The position numbers and the translations under genes were made by a program. DNA of 64,000 nt from NCBI RefSeq assembly GCF_036924515.1, contig NZ_JAZHRR010000001.1:7411001-7475000 (forward strand). The letters run 5' to 3'. The notes beneath the pieces were generated by a model. The model made no database searches. It was not told the DNA's origin and was given only the letters and a program-made list of their open reading frames with translations. Position 1 is the first letter of the stretch, and the number at the start of each line of letters is the position of its first letter. Source of the DNA: Bradyrhizobium sp. AZCC 1610 (lineage in GTDB: Bacteria > Pseudomonadota > Alphaproteobacteria > Rhizobiales > Xanthobacteraceae). Positions 7,993 through 19,323 of the stretch are shown piece after piece.

Positions 7993-8724
7993 TCACGCCG
8001 CCTGCTGGCTGGCTTGCATCATCTGCAAGCTGCGCACCCGCCGGCGCAGGATCTCGTTGCGCATCGCCGCCAGGTGCAGCGTGACGAACAATAGCGAGAA
8101 GCCGACCGCCATCACCAGCAAGGGAATCAGGAACGCCTTGTCGAGCGAAGGTCCGCCCATTCGGATCACGGCCGCCGGCTGATGCAGCGTGTTCCACCAG
8201 TCGACCGAGAATTTGATGATCGGCAGGTTGAGCGCGCCGACCAGCGTCAGGACGGCGGCCGCCCGCGCCGCCCGCGACGGGTCGTCCACCGCGCGCCACA
8301 GCGCCATCAGGCCGAGATACATCAGGAACAGGATCAAGACCGAAGTCAGCCGCGCATCCCATTCCCAATAGGTGCCCCACATCGGCCGCCCCCACAGCGA
8401 GCCGGTGACCAGCGCGAGAAACGTGAATGCCGCGCCGATCGGGGCTGCGGCCTTGGCGGCGACGTCGGCAAGCGGATGTCGCCAGACCAGCGTGCCCAGC
8501 GCGGCAATGCTCATGACGCCCCACACGAACATCGCCAGCCACGCATTCGGCACGTGGATGAACATGATCTTGACGGTGGCGCCTTGCTGATAGTCGTCGG
8601 GTGCCATCGCCGCCTGGTAGAAGCCGATCAGCAGCAGGAGCGCGGTCGCGCCCGCCAGCCACGGCAGCACGCGCGCCGTCAGCGACAGGAATTTGGTGGG
8701 ATTGGCGAGGTCAATCAGCGTCAT
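7993..8724 (-). CDS. ccmC: Haem exporter protein CcmC
   Basis: CcmC hands haem to the chaperone CcmE at the periplasmic face. The 243-residue protein has six predicted membrane helices and the tryptophan-rich signature [13 protein letters not shown] at about residues 117-129. Conserved periplasmic histidines are in FIHVPNAW and WWNTLHQP. A 92-bp gap separates it from ccmB upstream, while ccmD and ccmG follow tightly. ccmE, ccmF and ccmH are not in this window and must be elsewhere. Confidence 0.96.
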   Translation of the reverse strand: MTLIDLANPTKFLSLTARVLPWLAGATALLLLIGFYQAAMAPDDYQQGATVKIMFIHVPNAWLAMFVWGVMSIAALGTLVWRHPLADVAAKAAAPIGAAFTFLALVTGSLWGRPMWGTYWEWDARLTSVLILFLMYLGLMALWRAVDDPSRAARAAAVLTLVGALNLPIIKFSVDWWNTLHQPAAVIRMGGPSLDKAFLIPLLVMAVGFSLLFVTLHLAAMRNEILRRRVRSLQMMQASQQAA

Positions 8725-8816
8725 GGCATCCTGATAGTCGTCAGTGGCGGGGCAGGCAATGCGGCTTGGTTTGTTTCATATTGCCTCCGCGAGAGTTGAT
8801 CGGCGTTAAGTCATTG

Positions 8817-9485
8817 TTAATCCAGACCATGGCGCAGGCTTGCCGCGGCCGCGAACGGTCCGACCACCAGGCTGACCAGCGACAGCGCGCACAAGATCGA
8901 AAACGGCGTTCCGAATGACAGCGGGCCGGTGATCGCGGCCTGCGACGCCGCGACGCCGAAGATCAGTACCGGGATCGACAGCGGCAGCACCAGTACCGCC
9001 AGCAGCAAGCCGCCGCGGTGGAGTGTCACGGCGAGCGCCGCGCCGATCATCCCCGTGAAGGTCAGCGCCGGTGTTCCCACCAGCAGCGTCAGCGCCACCG
9101 CCGAGGTTGCGGTGGCGTCGAGATTGAGCAGCAGCCCCAGCACAGGGGATGCCACGATCAGCGGCACGCCGGCGGCAAGCCAGTGGGCCAGCGCTTTTGC
9201 GGCGCAGGCAAGTTCCAGCGGCGCCCGGCCCATCACGATCAGGTCGAGCGAGCCATCCTCGTGGTCGGCCGTGAACAGGCGGTCGAGCGTGAGCAGGCTC
9301 GCCAGCAGCGCGCCGAGCCAGAGGATCGCGGGTCCGAGCCGGGTCAGCAGCGCCAGATCCGGCCCGATGGCGAACGGCATCAGCACCGTGACCGTGAGGA
9401 AAAACAGCACCCCGATCAGCGCCCCGCCGCCGACGCGAACGGCGATCTTGATGTCCCGGCGAATCAGTGCGGCGAGGGCGCTCAC
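8817..9485 (-). CDS. ccmB: Haem exporter permease CcmB
   Basis: CcmB is the membrane subunit of the CcmAB ABC transporter that drives release of holo-CcmE. The 222-residue protein has six hydrophobic helices. Recognisable family segments are [15 protein letters not shown] at the N-terminus, [18 protein letters not shown] in the middle, and a helix near SIPVLIFGV. It overlaps ccmA by 4 bases (ATGA). Confidence 0.94.
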   Translation of the reverse strand: MSALAALIRRDIKIAVRVGGGALIGVLFFLTVTVLMPFAIGPDLALLTRLGPAILWLGALLASLLTLDRLFTADHEDGSLDLIVMGRAPLELACAAKALAHWLAAGVPLIVASPVLGLLLNLDATATSAVALTLLVGTPALTFTGMIGAALAVTLHRGGLLLAVLVLPLSIPVLIFGVAASQAAITGPLSFGTPFSILCALSLVSLVVGPFAAAASLRHGLD

Positions 9486-10084
9486 TTGGTTTCCCCCATC
9501 CGCAGTTCCCTCGCCCCGATCCCGAGCGGGGTATGCGTCGCGGCGATGATGATGCCGCCGCCTGCGAGGTGGTCGCGCATGACGCCGACGAACAAGCCCT
9601 GCCCGGCGGTATCGAGCGCCGAGGTCGGCTCGTCCAGCAGCCAGACCGGCCGCCGCATCACCAGCAGGCGCGCGACCGACAGCCGCCGCCGCTGGCCGGC
9701 CGACAGGTATGCCGCCGGCAGATGCGTGGCATGGCCGAGGCCCACGGCGGCGAGGCTTTGGCTGAGGTCGCCGATCTTGCCGCCCAGAAAATCCCGCCAG
9801 AACGCGAGGTTCTCGTGCACGCTGAGCGCAGGCTTCAGCGCATCGCGATGGCCGAGATAATGGGATTGTTCCGGCAAGGTCAGCTCGGCCTCGCCGCCCT
9901 CCAGGTCGACCGATCCGCCCGCCGGCACCAGAAGGCCCGCGATCAGGCGCAGCAGCGAGGTCTTGCCGGAGCCGTTCGGGCCGACCACGGCCAGCACCTC
10001 ACCGGATGAGGCTTCGAAATCGAGGCCGGAGAACACCTCCCGGCCGCCCCTGATACAGTCGATGTGACGCCCCGAGAGCCGCAT
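9482..10084 (-). CDS. ccmA: Haem exporter ATPase CcmA
   Basis: CcmA is the ATPase of the CcmAB complex in cytochrome c maturation. Walker [10 protein letters not shown] lies at about residues 35-43, the ABC signature [14 protein letters not shown] near 127-140 and Walker [13 protein letters not shown] near 146-157. At 200 aa it has the short length typical of CcmA. It heads the leftward ccmABCDG cluster (called cyc in B. japonicum), which lies beside and divergent from acnA, an arrangement also reported in that species. Confidence 0.95.
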   Translation of the reverse strand: MRLSGRHIDCIRGGREVFSGLDFEASSGEVLAVVGPNGSGKTSLLRLIAGLLVPAGGSVDLEGGEAELTLPEQSHYLGHRDALKPALSVHENLAFWRDFLGGKIGDLSQSLAAVGLGHATHLPAAYLSAGQRRRLSVARLLVMRRPVWLLDEPTSALDTAGQGLFVGVMRDHLAGGGIIIAATHTPLGIGARELRMGETK

Positions 10085-10113
10085 TTTGCCTCTTCACAGC
10101 CCTCTGAAATTAA

Positions 10114-10144
10114 TGGGTACCGCGTCAGAATTTGTGGGTACCGC
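10114..10144. repeat. Two direct copies of TGGGTACCGC, 21 bp apart
   Basis: TGGGTACCGC occurs at 10114-10123 and again at 10135-10144, so the units are two helical turns apart on the same DNA face. They lie between the divergent ccmA and acnA starts, about 170-200 bp upstream of acnA. The spacing suits a regulator binding site but no known regulator is assigned. Confidence 0.5.
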
Positions 10145-10178
10145 ATTGCTGCAGCACGCTTGTCAGTGTGGCGGCGCT

Positions 10179-10195
10179 TCTAGAAAGATTCTATA
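10179..10195. promoter_or_regulatory. Irr-box (ICE)-like inverted repeat upstream of acnA
   Basis: TCTAGAA-AGA-TTCTATA matches the 17-bp iron control element bound by Irr in Rhizobiales (TTTAGAA-N3-TTCTAAA) with one mismatch in each half-site. It lies 116 bp before the acnA start. Iron control of aconitase by Irr is established or predicted in Bradyrhizobium relatives, and aconitase needs a 4Fe-4S cluster. Binding here is inference from the match and the position. Confidence 0.6.
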
Positions 10196-10310
10196 AGCCC
10201 GGAACTTGATGCAGCACACAATCGGCGGCTGCAAGCCGATAGGGCCAGCCTAACGCCGATGGTGTTTAAATACCCTTGCCGGGTATAGCTAGAATTTAGG
10301 ATTTCCTGAC

Positions 10311-13031
<2,721 letters not shown>

Positions 13032-13084
13032 CGCGGATTTGTGATCAGTGCCTCACTGCGAAGTGAGTAGCGAGCAGGAAGAAG

Positions 13085-13108
13085 GCGGCCTATGACAAGG
13101 CCGCTTTC
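13085..13108 (+). terminator. Probable terminator after acnA
   Basis: GCGGCCT at 13085-13091 pairs with AGGCCGC at 13098-13104, with a 6-base loop, and is followed by TTTCG. It lies 54 bases after the acnA stop. The T tract is short, so efficiency is uncertain. Confidence 0.6.
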
Positions 13109-13205
13109 GCGCGTCTGGGGTACGCTTTGAGGCACTCACTTGGGATCAAATCATGCCCCGTACAAATACGGATGGAAAACACAACCACAACCATCGGTCC
13201 GCACT

Positions 13206-13967
13206 ATGACAGCGATGATAGCTTATAATTGTATCTCGCGATGGTCCGGTGCGCTCGGCGTTTGCGCAATCATTGCTGTCATCCGCCCAGCCCATGCCGA
13301 GCCGCGCGCGGTGGTTGAATTGTTCACCTCGCAAGGCTGCTCGTCATGTCCTCCGGCCGACCAGATCATTGGTGAACTCGCCAAGGACCCGTCCGTGATC
13401 GCGCTGAGCATGCCGATCGACTATTGGGATTATCTCGGCTGGAAGGACACGCTGGCGGACAAGCGGTTCAGCGCGCGTCAGAAAGCCTATTCGCAGGCAC
13501 GCGGCGATCGCAATCTCTATACGCCGCAGATGATCGTCAATGGTTCGACGCAAGTGATCGGCAGCGATCGCGGCAGCATCGAGGGCGCGATCAAAAATAC
13601 AGGCAAGGCCGATGGCGTGATGTCGGTGCCGGTGACGATGAGCTTGTCCGGCAAATTGCTCAATGTCTCGGTGGCCGCCAGCAAGGTGCCGACCGTGGCG
13701 CGTGGCGAAGTCTGGATCTGTTCGATCTCGAAGGCCATCCCGATCATGATCGGGCGCGGCGAGAATCGCGGCCAGGAAGTCACCTACTACAACGTCGTGC
13801 GCAACCTCGTGAAGGTCGGTGACTGGAACGGCAGTCCGGAAAGCTGGACCGTGCCGCTTGAAAATATTTCCCGCGATGGCGTCGACGCCGCAGTCGTCTA
13901 TGTCCAGGACGGCAATCGCGAAAAGCCGGGCGCCATGCTCGGCGCAGCCTACACGTCGCTGCGGTAG
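13206..13967 (+). CDS. DUF1223 family secreted thioredoxin-fold protein
   Basis: This 253-residue exported protein belongs to DUF1223. After a signal peptide (SRWSGALGVCAIIAVIRPAHA) come VVELFTSQGCSSCPPADQI with a CXXC pair, MPIDYWDYLGWKDTLADKRFSARQ, and YTPQMIVNGSTQVIGSDR, all family hallmarks. The N-terminal part resembles thioredoxin and the C-terminal part is beta-rich. Its role is not established. The frame is open from a TTG at 13140; I use ATG 13206 as the start nearest the signal peptide, and ATG 13215 is an alternative. It stands alone between acnA and a repeat-rich gap. Confidence 0.85.
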   Translation: MTAMIAYNCISRWSGALGVCAIIAVIRPAHAEPRAVVELFTSQGCSSCPPADQIIGELAKDPSVIALSMPIDYWDYLGWKDTLADKRFSARQKAYSQARGDRNLYTPQMIVNGSTQVIGSDRGSIEGAIKNTGKADGVMSVPVTMSLSGKLLNVSVAASKVPTVARGEVWICSISKAIPIMIGRGENRGQEVTYYNVVRNLVKVGDWNGSPESWTVPLENISRDGVDAAVVYVQDGNREKPGAMLGAAYTSLR

Positions 13968-13977
13968 TGGCACTCGT

Positions 13978-14076
13978 GTAGCCCGGATGGAGCGAAGCGC
14001 AATCCGGGGAAACTGCATACGTCGACGAACTCCGCCCGTGTGATTCCCGGATTTCGCTTCGCTCCATCCGGGCTAC
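13978..14076. repeat. Palindromic repeat, GTAGCCCGGATGGAGCG type, copy 1
   Basis: GTAGCCCGGATGGAGCGAAG and its continuation AATCCGGG at 13978-14008 are mirrored by 14046-14076, giving 31-bp arms with a few mismatches and a 37-base spacer. A second copy lies at 15007-15094. This family is widespread between bradyrhizobial genes. Confidence 0.88.
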
Positions 14077-14493
14077 GATGCTAGTTCTTTCGGAATTTCC
14101 TGAACGGATGTCGCTGCAGCCGCGAGGGCTGATACGCGCTGAAGCGCGATGGCAGCGAAGCGAACCCCACAAACGAAAGAACCCCACAAACGAAAAAGGA
14201 CCAACTTTCGTTGGCCCAGTATCGGGATTAACTCCCTCTGCGAACAGGCCCGATCCCGACGGCCCCGGGGGGCTGGGGGCTGAGGAATCCGGAACCGAAA
14301 GGACCGGGCCAACGCAGGATTATCTTGTCGCAATCTAGCGGGGCGGGCGGTTGGCGGAAGTGGGGCAGCAATAAGATTCCGCTAACGATCCCGTGAATCG
14401 ATGTTTCCCGGGATGTCGGGTCGCCCGGGGCGGTTTCCTTCGTGTTTGCACCCCCTTGCGGCGTCCTGCGGTTAGCGCGATCATGTAAATCTC
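14077..14493. other. Non-coding stretch with small repeats
   Basis: I see no gene here. A 17-bp unit GAACCCCACAAACGAAA is duplicated in tandem at 14162-14178 and 14179-14195. Just after it CCAAC-TTTC-GTTGG (14201-14214) can form a small hairpin. GGCCCGATCC at about 14239 and GGACCGGGCC at about 14301 form a loose inverted pair around a G/C-rich core. None matches an RNA family I recognise. Confidence 0.5.
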
Positions 14494-14542
14494 GGCATGC
14501 TCCCGAAAAGTGGGGACCGGTTTTCGGGAACGAGAGCATGCC
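14494..14542. repeat. Palindromic repeat, GCATG-CCGAAAA type, copy 2
   Basis: GGCATGCTC at 14494-14502 pairs with GAGCATGCC at 14534-14542, enclosing CCCGAAAA and TTTTCGGG. It is the same family as 5951-5999 and ends 22 bases before the DUF2794 gene. Confidence 0.88.
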
Positions 14543-14563
14543 TGAGATGACAGGAGGCGCTCC

Positions 14564-14938
14564 ATGAGCTCGATATCGGAGGATACCGATCCAAGCGGGA
14601 GCCACGCGGTGGCGCGCCCCGCCACCACTGCAGTCCCGCCGCCGAATCGCGTCACATTCAATCGTCTCGAACTCAACCGTATCCTCAATCTGTATGGACG
14701 CATGGTCGCCGATGGCGAATGGCGCGACTACGCCATCGACTTTCTGAAAGACCGCGCGGTGTTCTCGGTATTCCGCCGCGCCTCCGAGGTTCCGATCTAT
14801 CGCATCGAGAAAGATCCGCGGCTCGCGCGCAAGCAGGGCATGTACAGCGTGATCTCGGCGACCGGGCTGATCCTGCGCCGCGGCCACGAGCTCGAACGCG
14901 TGCTGCTGGTGATCGACCGCAAGCTGGCGGTGGTTTAA
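14564..14938 (+). CDS. DUF2794 family protein
   Basis: This 124-residue cytoplasmic protein has a variable Ser/Pro-rich N-terminus, then the conserved block from RVTFNRLELNRILNLYGRMV through EWRDYAIDF and VFSVFRRASEVPIYRIEKDP to RLARKQGMYSVISATGLILRRG, recognisable as DUF2794, an alphaproteobacterial family of unknown function. It is flanked on both sides by palindromic repeats. The start at ATG 14564 follows GGAGGCGCTCC, which offers a good ribosome-binding site. Confidence 0.85.
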   Translation: MSSISEDTDPSGSHAVARPATTAVPPPNRVTFNRLELNRILNLYGRMVADGEWRDYAIDFLKDRAVFSVFRRASEVPIYRIEKDPRLARKQGMYSVISATGLILRRGHELERVLLVIDRKLAVV

Positions 14939-15006
14939 TCGGCCGGGCTACCGCGAGCCGGGGCCCACTCTACTTTGCATGGGGTTGTTTTCGCGATTTT
15001 GAGTTC

Positions 15007-15094
15007 GTAGCCCGGATGGAGCGCAGCGAAATCCGGGAAGACTGCATCCGCTTGCGAGACTGTCCCGGATTGCGCCGCGCTCCATCCGGGCTAC
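15007..15094. repeat. Palindromic repeat, GTAGCCCGGATGGAGCG type, copy 2
   Basis: The arms GTAGCCCGGATGGAGCGCAG and its mirror, ending CATCCGGGCTAC at 15094, enclose a 30-odd-base spacer. It sits between the convergent DUF2794 and acetyltransferase genes, 12 bases from the end of the latter, and may act as a bidirectional terminator. Confidence 0.88.
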
Positions 15095-15105
15095 GAAGCT
15101 GCTCC

Positions 15106-15636
15106 TCAATCCTTCGGCACGGTCATGCCGCCTTCACCGAGCGCACGCTGCATCATGACCGTGTCCAGCCAGCGGCCGAACTTGAGGCCGACGCTCGGAT
15201 GGGTCCCGATCATCTGGAAGCCAGTCTTGGTGTGAACCCCGATCGAGCCGGCATTGGCGGAATCGCCGATCACGGCGATCATCTGCCGGTAGCCGCGCGC
15301 CTCGCATTCGGCGATCAGCCGCTGCATCAACTGCAGGCCGATGCCGCGGCGGTGGGTCGAGGGTTGCAGGTAGACTGAATTCTCCACCGTGAAGCGGTAG
15401 GCCGGCCGCGGGCGATAGGGCCCAGCATAGGCGTAGCCGATCACGCGACCCTCGACCACGGCAACGAGATAGGGAAAGCCGCCATCCGACAGCGCCCTAA
15501 ATCGCCTCGTCATCTCAGCGAGATCGGGCGATATCAGCTCGAATGTCGCGGTGCCATAGCGCACCGCGTGCTCGTAGATTTCGGTGATGGCGGGAAGGTC
15601 GGCCTCGGTGGCGGGCCGGATTTCGGGAGCGGACAT
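15106..15636 (-). CDS. GNAT N-acetyltransferase, phosphinothricin acetyltransferase-like
   Basis: This 176-residue GNAT enzyme transfers an acetyl group from acetyl-CoA to an amine. It starts IRPATEADLPAITEIYEHAVRYGTATFE, and the acetyl-CoA loop is HRRGIGLQLMQRLI at about residues 97-110. The phrase SVYLQPSTHRRGIG and the later GDSANAGSIGVHTKTGFQMIGTH place it with Pat/Bar-like (YncA/MnaT) members, which acetylate methionine sulfone, phosphinothricin or similar compounds. The exact substrate cannot be assigned. Confidence 0.88.
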   Translation of the reverse strand: MSAPEIRPATEADLPAITEIYEHAVRYGTATFELISPDLAEMTRRFRALSDGGFPYLVAVVEGRVIGYAYAGPYRPRPAYRFTVENSVYLQPSTHRRGIGLQLMQRLIAECEARGYRQMIAVIGDSANAGSIGVHTKTGFQMIGTHPSVGLKFGRWLDTVMMQRALGEGGMTVPKD

Positions 15637-15669
15637 GCGGGTAGAGTATTTTCGCCGCGCGCAAAAGAA

Positions 15670-15695
15670 AAGCCCCGGCCGCGAGGCCGGGGCTT
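15670..15695 (-). terminator. Rho-independent terminator for the Bax-inhibitor-like gene
   Basis: AAGCCCCGGCC at 15670-15680 pairs perfectly with GGCCGGGGCTT at 15685-15695 around a 4-base loop. Read leftward it is followed by TTTTCTTTTGC, a clear U tract. It lies 25 bases beyond the stop codon at 15720. Confidence 0.92.
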
Positions 15696-15719
15696 CAACT
15701 CGTACCTGGTCGGTAGCGA

Positions 15720-16511
15720 CTAGTCGCGCTGGCCGAGCAGCTGCAACAGCAGCGTGAACAGGTTGATGAAGTTCAGGTAGAGCGACAATGCACCGGTAAT
15801 CGCCGCTTTCTCTGCAATCTCGCCGCCTTCAGAGGCGTAGCCGTAGATGTAGTCGTTCTTCAGCCGCTGGGTATCCCAGGCGGTGAGGCCCGCGAACACC
15901 AGCACGCCGACCACCGAGACGATGAACTGCAGCATCGAGCTTGCCAGGAACAGATTGACCAGGCTCGCGATGATGACGCCGATCAGGCCCATGAACAGGA
16001 ACGACCCCATGCCGCTCATGTCACGCTTGGTGGTGTAGCCGTAGAGGCTCAGTGCGCCGAAGGTGGCCGCGGTGATGAAGAACACCCGCACGATCGAGGT
16101 GTGCGTATACACCAGGAAGATCGACGACAGCGAAATGCCCATCAGCGCCGAGAACACCCAGAACAGCATCTGGGCGGTCGCAGGACGCAGCCGGTTGATG
16201 CCGGCCGAAATCGCAAACACCATGGCCAGCGGCGCGAGGATGAACAGCCACTTCAGGGGGCTGACATACATCGCGTAACCGAACGGCGTCAGGTAGGCGT
16301 TGCCGAACTTGGCGGCGGCGCCGGCCTGATCAGGGGTCACCGCGGCCATGTAGACGCCGAGCGCGGCAAGGCCGGTGATCGCCAGGCCGATGCTCATGTA
16401 GTTGTAGATGCGCAGCATGTAGGCGCGCAGACCGGCATCGACGGCCGCAGCGTCAACGCGTCCGGCGGCCCGGCCGAAAGGAGATACGTAGTTACGGTCT
16501 AGGTCCGACAT
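15720..16511 (-). CDS. Bax inhibitor-1/YccA family membrane protein
   Basis: This is a 263-residue multi-pass inner-membrane protein of the BI-1 (TMBIM) family, related to E. coli YbhL/YccA, members of which leak protons or calcium and interact with FtsH. Seven hydrophobic segments can be counted. Typical phrases include MLRIYNYMSIGLAITGLAALG, FWVFSALMGISLSSIFLVY and VFAGLTAWDTQRLKNDY, and the C-terminus ends LYLNFINLFTLLLQLLGQRD. It has its own terminator and appears monocistronic. Confidence 0.93.
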   Translation of the reverse strand: MSDLDRNYVSPFGRAAGRVDAAAVDAGLRAYMLRIYNYMSIGLAITGLAALGVYMAAVTPDQAGAAAKFGNAYLTPFGYAMYVSPLKWLFILAPLAMVFAISAGINRLRPATAQMLFWVFSALMGISLSSIFLVYTHTSIVRVFFITAATFGALSLYGYTTKRDMSGMGSFLFMGLIGVIIASLVNLFLASSMLQFIVSVVGVLVFAGLTAWDTQRLKNDYIYGYASEGGEIAEKAAITGALSLYLNFINLFTLLLQLLGQRD

Positions 16512-16752
16512 GGTCGAATTCCCGTTGGTTGCCCGGCGGAGCGCAAGGGGTTTGCGGCGCCGGTTAGATTTCGATCTCAGGTGCCCTGATTTGCTGACAT
16601 TAACTTCACGTCATCAAGCCGGCCTCTGATCTTGGCTGGTATGTGGGAAACTAACACATTCGACGCAAGCTTCCACGCGCGGCTGAATGTCGCTTCTGCC
16701 GTCATTCCAAGCAAAAGCGGCGTTAATCCCGCCTTTCCGCCGCTACAAATTG

Positions 16753-19323
16753 TCACAAATTCCGTAACACGCTAGCCGGCTTCTGGTTCAGGGCCAGCAA
16801 CGTCCCGGCGAGCCCCAGCCCTACCGTGACGACCAGGGCGGCGGCGACCACGCCTGCGGCGCTGCCGGCCTGCCAGATGAAACTGAGCGTCATCAGCCGG
16901 GTCACGATCAGCCAGGCCGCGATCGAGCCGGCGATCACGCCGAAAACCGCCGTGGCGAGGCCGATCATCAGGTATTCCAGCGCATAGGCGCCGAGCAGGC
17001 GCGCCCGGGTTGCACCCAGCGTCTTCAGGATCACCGCGTCGTAGACGCGGTGGCGGTGGCCGGCGGCCAGCGCGCCGCCCAGCACCAGTATCGCCGAGAT
17101 CAGCGTCACCGCGCTGGCGCCGCGGATCGCGAGCACGAGGTTGGTGACGACGGTGCCGATGGTTTCCAGCGCCTCACGGACCCGCACGCTGGTCACGGTC
17201 GGAAACGCCTCCGCCACCTGCTTGATGATTCGGGCGTCGCCGCCCGGGTTCGGATGGACCTCCGACAGGGTCGCGACGTGGCTGTGCGGCGCGCCCTTGA
17301 AGGCGTTGGGCGAGAACACCAGCACGAAATTGATCCCGAGACCCTGCCAATCGACGTTACGCAGATTGCTGATTTTTGCCGGGATGTCGCGGCCGAGCAC
17401 GTTGACGACGATCTCGTCGCCTATTTTGAGTTTCAGCCCGTCGGCGATCTTCTTCTCGATCGAGACCAGCGGCGGGCCGCTATAGCCCGCGCTCCACCAT
17501 TCGCCCTCGACGACCTTGGAGCCCCTGGGAACTTCACTGGTATAGGTCAGGCCGCGGTCGCTCTGCAGCACCCATTCGGAATCCTGTGACGGCTTGAGTT
17601 CGTCGGCCTTGACGCCGCGGGCGCCGACGATGCGCCCGCGCAGCATCGGCACGTCCTCTATCGTCGATTCCGGCGCCACTTTCTTGAGGAAGGCGCCGAA
17701 GCGGTCGGCATCGGCGGTCGGAATGTCGATGAAGTAGAACGAGGGTGCTTTCTCCGGCAGCGCCGCCAGGAATTGCCGGCGCAGATTGCCGTCGATCTGG
17801 GTGATGGTGACGAGCACCGCGAGCCCAAGTCCGAGCGACATCACGACCGAGGGCGTCAGCGCGCCGGGCCGGTAGATATTGGCGATCGCCAGCCGCAGCA
17901 TGGTGATGCGGCTGCGGGGCAGCCGGCGCGCCAGCGCCATCAGGCCGGCGGCGACGCCGCGCAGCAGCGCGAACACCGCGACCGAGGAGCCGACGAACAC
18001 GGCCGCGACCCGCTTGTCATAGGCAAGCCCGATGGCGACGGCGACCAGCAGCGCAATCACCACGGCCATCAGCGCGAGATAGCTCCAGCGCGGGCGATGC
18101 CATTCGGGAGCGACTTCTTCACGAAATAGCGCCGCGACCGGCACGTCGTGCACCCGGCCGAGCGGCCACAATCCGAAGGCGAGCGCGGTGAGCAGGCCGT
18201 AGATGAACGACAGCGCCAGTTCATCGAGATGCAAGGCCGGGATGACAGGCAGCGGCAGCAGCTTGCCGAACACGCCGACGATGACGAACGGCAACGCCGC
18301 GCCGGCCGCCAGCCCGATCACCGAACCGACCCCGGCGAGCAGGGTCACCTGCGTCAGATAGATCGTGAAGACGTCGCGGCCGGTGGCGCCGAGCGCCTTG
18401 AACGAGGCGATGACGTCGCGGCGGCGATCGATATGGCTCTTGACCGCGTTGGCGACGCCGACGCCGCCGACCAGAAGTGCGGCGAGGCCAACCAGCGTCA
18501 GGAACTGGGTGAAGCGGTTGATGGTGCGTTCGAGCTGCGGCGAGGCATTGCTGCTGCTGCGGATCCACCAGCCGGCCTCCGGCAGGGCGCTCCGCGCGCT
18601 GTCGATCAACTGGGTCGCGGCGCGATCGTCGGCCGCATTGTCCGGCAGCTTCACGCGGTAGATCCAGCGCACCAGACTGCCGGGCTGCAACAATGCGGTG
18701 GCGCGCAGGCTCGCCTCGCTGACCAGAACGCGCGGGCCCAATCCGACATTGCCGGCGAGCTTGTCCGGTTCGGCCGCAACCACGCTGCGGATCTGGTATG
18801 TGGCGTTGCCGATCGTGATGCGGTCGCCGAGCTTGAGATCGAGCCGCGCCAGCAGGATGGAATCGACCGCGGCACCGAACGCGCCGTCGCGCTCGGCAAA
18901 CAGATCCGCCATCGGCATTTTGGGATCGAGCGTTACCTGCCCGAGCATCGGGTAGTTGCCGTCCACGGCCTTGAGCTCGACCAGCGCCAGTTTGCCGTCG
19001 CCGCTGCGGGCCATGACCCGCAGCGCGGCCGCGACCGAAACCTGGCCGCGCGCGCGCAGGAAGGCGAGTTCCTCCGGCTTGGCTTCGCGCTGGATCAGGG
19101 AAAAAGCAACGTCGCCGCCCAATAGCGTGCGACCCTCGCGCGTCAAACCTTCGCTGAGGCTGGCTGCGACCGAGCCGACGCCGGCAATCGCCATCACGCC
19201 GAGCGCGATGCAGGCGATGAAGACGTAAAAACCGCGCAGGCCGCTGCGCAGTTCGCGCAACGCGTAGCGCAGGGCGAGGGATGACGCGCGGCTGCGATAG
19301 ACGGGTTCGAAAACGATGGTCAT
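16753..19323 (-). CDS. FtsX-type ABC transporter permease (YbbP-like)
   Basis: This 856-residue permease has the layout of E. coli YbbP: an N-terminal helix (FYVFIACIALGVMAIAGVGSVA), a periplasmic MacB-like domain, four helices, a second periplasmic domain and a final FtsX domain. FtsX-domain phrases such as RRRDVIASFKALGATGRDVFTIY (residues about 300-322) and VYDAVILKTLGATRARLLGAY (about 755-775) are clear. It overlaps its ATPase gene by 4 bases (ATGA), so they form one transporter. The substrate is unknown; the YbbAP-TesA association hints at lipid or envelope export. Confidence 0.9.
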   Translation of the reverse strand: MTIVFEPVYRSRASSLALRYALRELRSGLRGFYVFIACIALGVMAIAGVGSVAASLSEGLTREGRTLLGGDVAFSLIQREAKPEELAFLRARGQVSVAAALRVMARSGDGKLALVELKAVDGNYPMLGQVTLDPKMPMADLFAERDGAFGAAVDSILLARLDLKLGDRITIGNATYQIRSVVAAEPDKLAGNVGLGPRVLVSEASLRATALLQPGSLVRWIYRVKLPDNAADDRAATQLIDSARSALPEAGWWIRSSSNASPQLERTINRFTQFLTLVGLAALLVGGVGVANAVKSHIDRRRDVIASFKALGATGRDVFTIYLTQVTLLAGVGSVIGLAAGAALPFVIVGVFGKLLPLPVIPALHLDELALSFIYGLLTALAFGLWPLGRVHDVPVAALFREEVAPEWHRPRWSYLALMAVVIALLVAVAIGLAYDKRVAAVFVGSSVAVFALLRGVAAGLMALARRLPRSRITMLRLAIANIYRPGALTPSVVMSLGLGLAVLVTITQIDGNLRRQFLAALPEKAPSFYFIDIPTADADRFGAFLKKVAPESTIEDVPMLRGRIVGARGVKADELKPSQDSEWVLQSDRGLTYTSEVPRGSKVVEGEWWSAGYSGPPLVSIEKKIADGLKLKIGDEIVVNVLGRDIPAKISNLRNVDWQGLGINFVLVFSPNAFKGAPHSHVATLSEVHPNPGGDARIIKQVAEAFPTVTSVRVREALETIGTVVTNLVLAIRGASAVTLISAILVLGGALAAGHRHRVYDAVILKTLGATRARLLGAYALEYLMIGLATAVFGVIAGSIAAWLIVTRLMTLSFIWQAGSAAGVVAAALVVTVGLGLAGTLLALNQKPASVLRNL

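Noticed and set aside
14162..14195. Possible start of a CRISPR-like array
   Set aside because: Only two adjacent 17-bp copies with no spacers; a simple tandem duplication.
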